Both the position numbers and the translations under genes were made by a program. A stretch of DNA of 7,372 nucleotides from an uncultured Flavobacterium sp. (GTDB lineage Bacteria > Bacteroidota > Bacteroidia > Flavobacteriales > Flavobacteriaceae): contig CAMPIZ010000075.1 in the NCBI GenBank assembly GCA_946886675.1, positions 1-7,372 of the forward strand, given 5' to 3'. The notes beneath the pieces are model-generated. The model did no database searches. It was not told the DNA's origin and saw only the letters and a program-made list of their open reading frames with translations. Numbering within the stretch: the first letter of the stretch is position 1; each line of letters opens with the position of its first letter. Positions 6,988-7,372 of this stretch are shown here, in pieces.

Positions 6988-7372
6988 TCGTGGCTAAAAT
7001 TTGAATGATTAAGTGTAATAATTGCTTTTGTGCCTTTTCCCGGTCCGCTTTTTATTTTATGAAAACCCTTAAGGTATAACATCCTTAGTTCAATATTTTT
7101 GAGCCCAATCCCTTTTTTTGTACCTGTGGCATCAAAGCCCTTACCATTATCAATAAAACACAGGGAAAGCCACTTTGGGCTAAGCCTTAAATGTACAAAA
7201 ACATTTTCCGCATTGGCATATTTATGGGTATTTATTATAAGCTCCTGTGTAATTCGGAGTATTTGTATTTTTAAATTTTCCGGCAGGTCTTTATCATAAT
7301 TAATATTTTTGTAAAAGCTTATGTTCCATTTTTCTTTCCAGGGCTTTAATATATTTTCAATTAACTCTTCTA
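6984..7372 (-). CDS. Sensor histidine kinase, NarL/DegS type, C-terminal fragment
   Basis: This frame runs in from the right window edge and ends at TGA 6986-6984. It gives 128 C-terminal residues, and the N-terminal sensor part and phospho-accepting histidine box lie outside the window. What remains is a HATPase_c ATP-binding domain. The N box reads QELIINTHKYANA (about residues 42-54 of the fragment), the G1 box DNGKGFD, the G2 box GIGLKNI, and the final strand GKGTKAII. This short, LuxR-partner style of ATPase domain is typical of kinases that pair with NarL-family regulators. In that family the kinase autophosphorylates on histidine and passes phosphate to the regulator. The stop overlaps the regulator's start (ATGA), so the two genes are almost certainly co-transcribed and translationally coupled. 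The signal sensed and any membrane segments cannot be judged from this piece. Confidence 0.93.
   Translation of the reverse strand, partial: EELIENILKPWKEKWNISFYKNINYDKDLPENLKIQILRITQELIINTHKYANAENVFVHLRLSPKWLSLCFIDNGKGFDATGTKKGIGLKNIELRMLYLKGFHKIKSGPGKGTKAIITLNHSNFSHE

Noticed and set aside
7099..7299. Plus-strand open frame of 66 codons at the right edge
   Set aside because: It is antisense to the histidine kinase ATPase domain, which has all its sequence boxes intact.

Overview
The window looks like a chromosomal segment from a member of the Bacteroidota, most likely a flavobacterium. The evidence is an AT-rich composition, start sites without clear Shine-Dalgarno sequences, a SprB-repeat adhesin of the kind found in gliding flavobacteria, a lipoprotein signal followed by Lys/Glu residues, and an export signal ending in N-A-Q. 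Every gene I can support lies on the minus strand, so the transcription order runs from high to low coordinates.

Layout in transcription order: (1) 7372-6984 is the C-terminal end of a NarL-type sensor histidine kinase, cut by the window edge. (2) 6987-6316 is its partner LuxR/NarL-family response regulator, joined to the kinase by a 4-base ATGA overlap. (3) 6315-6205 is a regulatory gap with a strong palindrome. (4) 6204-2434 is one very long reading frame. It joins an FAD-dependent L-amino-acid oxidase-like domain, a jacalin-like lectin domain, an internal lipoprotein signal peptide, and a C-terminal domain with one CXXCH heme-c motif. (5) 2433-2299 is a second regulatory gap with nearly the same palindrome. 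(6) 2298-1732 is a phage-tail-collar/Mdp-like protein, followed by a clear intrinsic terminator. (7) 1660 to the window edge is the N-terminal 553 residues of a secreted SprB-repeat adhesin.

The most interesting points are the oxidase-lectin-cytochrome frame and the shared operator candidate. The long frame is either a true fusion spanning the inner membrane or two genes whose separating stop was lost. A TAATG stop/start overlap in the neighbouring frame, exactly at the internal ATG, supports the second reading. The two 25-base palindromes match at 23 positions, and each lies upstream of one of the two genes that follow the two-component system. Each is followed about 20 bases later by the same 10-base box. 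My working inference is that the response regulator, or another dimeric regulator, controls both the oxidase gene and the collar gene as a small regulon. Nothing in the sequence proves this.
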